A model generated the notes under the pieces. That model did not search any database. It had not been told where the DNA came from and was given only the letters and a program-made list of their open reading frames with translations. DNA of 18,181 bases from HGM11368 sp051883415 (lineage in GTDB: Bacteria; Bacillota; Clostridia; Christensenellales; UBA3700), in NCBI GenBank assembly GCA_051883415.1, contig JBJETR010000019.1, positions 1-18,181 on the forward strand. Reading direction: 5' to 3'. The first letter of the stretch is position 1; each line of letters begins with the position of its first letter. The position numbers were made by a program, and so were the translations under genes. Below are positions 15,524 through 18,181 of the stretch, one piece after another.

Positions 15524-16534
15524 ATGGCAAAAGACAAGAAAGTTAATGAAGAAAAGAATAGTTTGATAGAAGATGCAATCGCCAAGATAGAAAAACAATA
15601 CGGCAAGGGCGCTATAATGAAATTGGGCGACGAAAGCGTAGGACCTATTGAGGTTATCAGTACGGGTTGCTTGTCGCTTGATATGGCGCTAGGCGTAGGA
15701 GGACTACCTAAGGGAAGAATAATCGAGATATACGGACCTGAATCTTCAGGTAAAACGACTGTTGCGTTGAGTGCGATTGCCGAGTGTCAAAAGAACGGCG
15801 GTACGGCTGCATTTATCGATGCAGAACACGCTTTGGATCCCGTATATGCCGAGAAGTTGGGCGTTGACGTCAACAATCTCTACGTATCCCAACCCGACGA
15901 TGCAGAGCAAGGACTTAACATCGCCGAAACGCTGGTACGCAGCAATTCTATAGATATTATCGTTATCGACTCGGTAGCTGCTCTCACTCCAAGAGCGGAA
16001 ATCGAGGGAGAAATGGGACAATCCACCATCGGTCTGCAAGCAAGACTTATGTCGCAAGCCCTCAGAAAGTTGACTGCAATCATCAGCAAGACCAACACTT
16101 GTCTTATCTTTATCAACCAACTTAGAGAAAAGGTCGGCGTTATGTTCGGCAATCCTGAAGTTACGCCGGGTGGTAAGGCGCTCAAATTCTATTCTAGTGT
16201 CAGAATGGAAGTTCGCAAAGGCGATGCAATCAAGGACGGCACCGAGTTTGTGGGCAACAAAGCCAAGGTAAAAATTGTCAAAAACAAGGTAGCGCCTCCT
16301 TTCAAAAACTGCGAATTTGACATATTGTTCGGCAAGGGTATATCGGCTATGGGTTGCATCGTTGATACAGGTATCAATATGGGCATTTTGGTCAAGAGTG
16401 GTTCTTGGATAAGCTACAACGACGAGAAGATTGCGCAAGGCAGAGATAAGGCTATATCTTACCTCGATGACAATCCTGAAGTAGCTGAAGAAATCAAAGT
16501 AAAAATCATAGAAAAAACTAAGGAAAACAAATAA
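15524..16534 (+). CDS. recA: Recombinase RecA
   Basis: The 336-residue recombinase forms filaments on single-stranded DNA, drives strand exchange and triggers LexA-type cleavage. Walker A is G71-P-E-S-S-G-K-T78, the catalytic glutamate is E101 in D-A-E-H-A-L-D-P, and Walker B ends near D149. Loop L1 is at about 161-170, and loop L2 with N-Q-L-R-E-K-V-G-V-M-F-G is at about 198-216. The C-terminal tail is short and not strongly acidic. Several usually conserved positions differ: Q-P-D-D-A-E-Q-G replaces Q-P-D-T-G-E-Q-A, and G-Q-S-T-I-G replaces G-D-S-H-x-G in L1. AGG at 15515-15517 precedes the ATG. No private promoter or SOS box is seen, so expression probably comes from the ftsK promoter. Confidence 0.98.
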   Translation: MAKDKKVNEEKNSLIEDAIAKIEKQYGKGAIMKLGDESVGPIEVISTGCLSLDMALGVGGLPKGRIIEIYGPESSGKTTVALSAIAECQKNGGTAAFIDAEHALDPVYAEKLGVDVNNLYVSQPDDAEQGLNIAETLVRSNSIDIIVIDSVAALTPRAEIEGEMGQSTIGLQARLMSQALRKLTAIISKTNTCLIFINQLREKVGVMFGNPEVTPGGKALKFYSSVRMEVRKGDAIKDGTEFVGNKAKVKIVKNKVAPPFKNCEFDILFGKGISAMGCIVDTGINMGILVKSGSWISYNDEKIAQGRDKAISYLDDNPEVAEEIKVKIIEKTKENK

Positions 16535-16548
16535 TTGGTATATTGGTA

Positions 16549-16577
16549 TTGACTTTATAGTTAATATTATTTATAAT
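16549..16577 (+). promoter_or_regulatory. Promoter of rny
   Basis: TTGACT at 16549-16554 and TATAAT at 16572-16577 are separated by 17 bases, close to the housekeeping consensus. The predicted transcription start is near 16584, at the first base of a small hairpin (AGCAT 16584-16588 with ATGCT 16595-16599). No terminator is visible between recA and this promoter, so read-through is also likely. Confidence 0.7.
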
Positions 16578-16634
16578 ATAATAAGCATGAATATATGCTA
16601 TTGCAACTTAACAATTTAATATCAGGAGGTTAAT

Positions 16635-18181
16635 ATGACAACTACATTCAGTTGCTTCTATAATCTTCTTGGGATATCTTCGGGAGCCGTAGTAGGCATA
16701 GCCGTAGCCATGGTAGTACTTGGCTGTGCAATCGGCTTGTTGGTTTACAGGTTTGTAGCCCGCCGTATGGTAGGTAGTGTAAAGCAAGAGTGCAACCGTA
16801 TTAGAGAGGAGGGCCGTCAAGACGCCAAATCTTATCTCAAAGAGGCAAAAGTAGAAGCAAAAGACGAACAGCAAAGACTGAGAAGCGAGTTTGAAAAAGA
16901 GTGCAAAGAGAGAAGAAACGAAATCAATCGCACCGAACAAAGACTTGCTCAAAGAGAAGATTTTTTATCCAAAAAAGAGAGTGCGATAGACCACAAGTCG
17001 GACGTGCTTGACGATAAAAAACGCCAACTCGAAGAAAAGGAAAAGAAACTTGACAATCTTGAGGAAGAGATTCAAAACGCTCATTCCAGAATGATTGAAG
17101 AAATCGAAAAGGTTGCTCAGATGACACAAGCCGAAGCCAAGGACGTTTTGATGAACGAACTTTTGGAAGAGGCACGCCGTGACGCCGCCGTAGAAGCGAA
17201 AGAAATCGAGCAAAAGGCAAAAGAAGAAGCCGACAAAAGAGCAAAGAATATCGTTGCTATGGCTATTCAAAGATGCTCGGCTGACCATGCTTCCGAGTTT
17301 GCGGTTTCGGTCGTAGAACTGCCAAGCGAGGATATGAAAGGACGCCTCATTGGTAGAGTGGGAAGAAACATTCGTGCAATCGAGAACGCTACGGGTGTTG
17401 ACCTAATTATCGACGATACGCCTGACGTTGTAACCTTGTCGGGATTTGATCCGGTAAGAAGAGAAGTCGCAAGACTTACAATTGAGAGGCTTGTTTCCGA
17501 CGGCAGAATACATCCTGCACGTATCGAAGAGACAGCCGAAAAAGTTAAAAAAGAACTTGACGCGCAGATGAAGGAAGCGGGCGAAAACGCAGCGTTCGAC
17601 GCTAACGTTTACGGCTTGCATCCGGAGATTATAAAGCTTTTGGGTAGACTTAAGTATCGTACAAGCTACGGTCAAAACGTACTCAAGCATTCCTTGGAAG
17701 TTAGTTACCTTGCAGGCATAATGGCTGCAGAACTCGGTGCCGACGTCAAAATCGCCAAGCGTGCGGGCTTGTTGCACGACTTAGGCAAGGCGGTAGACCA
17801 CGAGGTAGAAGGTACTCACATATCTATTGGCGTAGAGCTAGCCAAGAAGTTCAAAGAAAGCCCTCAAGTCGTGCATGCTATAGAAGCACACCACGGCGAC
17901 GTAGAGGCTAAGACTATCGAGGCGGTTATCGTACAAGCGGCAGACTCGATATCGGGCGCTAGACCGGGCGCAAGAAGAGAATCGCTCGAGAATTACGTCA
18001 AGAGATTAGAAAAACTTGAAAGCGTAGCCAACGCCTTCGAGGGTGTGGAACAATCTTTTGCTATTCAGGCAGGAAGAGAAATCCGCGTTATGGTAAAACC
18101 TGAAAAAGTTGATGACAAAGCCACGGCATTTTTGGCTAAGGACATTGCCAAGAAGATTGAGGCAGAGCTGGAATATCCGGG
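16635..18181 (+). CDS. rny: Ribonuclease Y (partial at window end)
   Basis: The frame is open from ATG 16635 to the window edge, giving 515 residues. RNase Y is usually about 520, so roughly 15-20 residues are missing. A membrane anchor (about 15-38) is followed by a long charged coiled coil (about 45-205), a KH domain with the loop G240-R-V-G243, and an HD domain with H381-D382 in L-L-H-D-L-G-K-A-V-D-H-E. RNase Y is the endoribonuclease that starts mRNA decay in many Gram-positives and is anchored at the membrane. The KH loop is usually GREG; here Val replaces Glu. AGGAGG at 16624-16629 is five bases before the ATG. It has its own promoter downstream of recA, a common recA-rny order. Confidence 0.97.
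   Translation, partial: MTTTFSCFYNLLGISSGAVVGIAVAMVVLGCAIGLLVYRFVARRMVGSVKQECNRIREEGRQDAKSYLKEAKVEAKDEQQRLRSEFEKECKERRNEINRTEQRLAQREDFLSKKESAIDHKSDVLDDKKRQLEEKEKKLDNLEEEIQNAHSRMIEEIEKVAQMTQAEAKDVLMNELLEEARRDAAVEAKEIEQKAKEEADKRAKNIVAMAIQRCSADHASEFAVSVVELPSEDMKGRLIGRVGRNIRAIENATGVDLIIDDTPDVVTLSGFDPVRREVARLTIERLVSDGRIHPARIEETAEKVKKELDAQMKEAGENAAFDANVYGLHPEIIKLLGRLKYRTSYGQNVLKHSLEVSYLAGIMAAELGADVKIAKRAGLLHDLGKAVDHEVEGTHISIGVELAKKFKESPQVVHAIEAHHGDVEAKTIEAVIVQAADSISGARPGARRESLENYVKRLEKLESVANAFEGVEQSFAIQAGREIRVMVKPEKVDDKATAFLAKDIAKKIEAELEYP

Noticed and set aside
15746..16438. A 230-codon minus-strand open frame opposite recA
   Set aside because: Shadow of recA coding sequence, with no promoter or ribosome binding site and no recognisable domain.
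1..18181. CRISPR arrays, insertion sequences, phage genes, toxin-antitoxin pairs, tRNA or rRNA genes
   Set aside because: I looked on both strands and saw no direct-repeat array, transposase, terminal inverted repeats or tRNA-like cloverleaf. Every substantial gene is a core chromosomal gene.

Overview
The window holds a gene-dense block of core housekeeping genes, all on the + strand. Gene content and order point to a Gram-positive bacterium of the Bacillota, most likely a member of the Clostridia. Three arrangements support this: (recJ)-rel-dtd-MBL-hemZ; rpsO-pnp-ylxY-M16 peptidase, as in Bacillus; and ftsK-rimO-pgsA-cinA-recA-rny. Coding DNA has intermediate base composition, intergenic DNA is very AT-rich, and Shine-Dalgarno sites are mostly of the AAGGAG type. 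I cannot name a genus from sequence alone.

Layout. 1-111 is the tail of a probable recJ. 113-4809 is a tightly packed operon: the stringent-response enzyme Rel, D-aminoacyl-tRNA deacylase, an MBL-fold hydrolase and the radical-SAM protein HemZ. 4810-5116 is a roughly 300-base gap that carries a strong promoter and a structured leader for rpsO. 5117-7563 is rpsO-pnp, with a terminator after each gene. 7699-9739 holds a YlxY-type polysaccharide deacetylase homologue and an M16 metallopeptidase with its own promoter, followed by a terminator. 9918-16534 is a coupled operon, ftsK-rimO-pgsA-cinA-recA, with one strong promoter in front. 16635 to the window end is rny (RNase Y), with its own promoter and cut near its C-terminus by the window edge.

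How the genes fit together. The window covers ppGpp control (Rel), translation quality and ribosome modification (Dtd, S15, RimO), RNA turnover (PNPase, RNase Y), DNA translocation and repair (FtsK, RecA, CinA), membrane lipid synthesis (PgsA) and envelope or proteolytic functions (YlxY, M16). PNPase and RNase Y are known partners in mRNA decay in Bacillus.

I found no mobile element, CRISPR array, phage gene, tRNA or rRNA, and no candidate for a wholly new system. The points worth a second look are smaller. They are a predicted S15-binding leader on rpsO; an M16 peptidase promoter placed so that the transcript should be leaderless; a CinA that lacks its N-terminal domain; a YlxY with a degraded active site; unusual residues in RecA, RNase Y and Dtd; and a shared extended -10 promoter type. 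All structure, promoter and alignment statements were made by eye.
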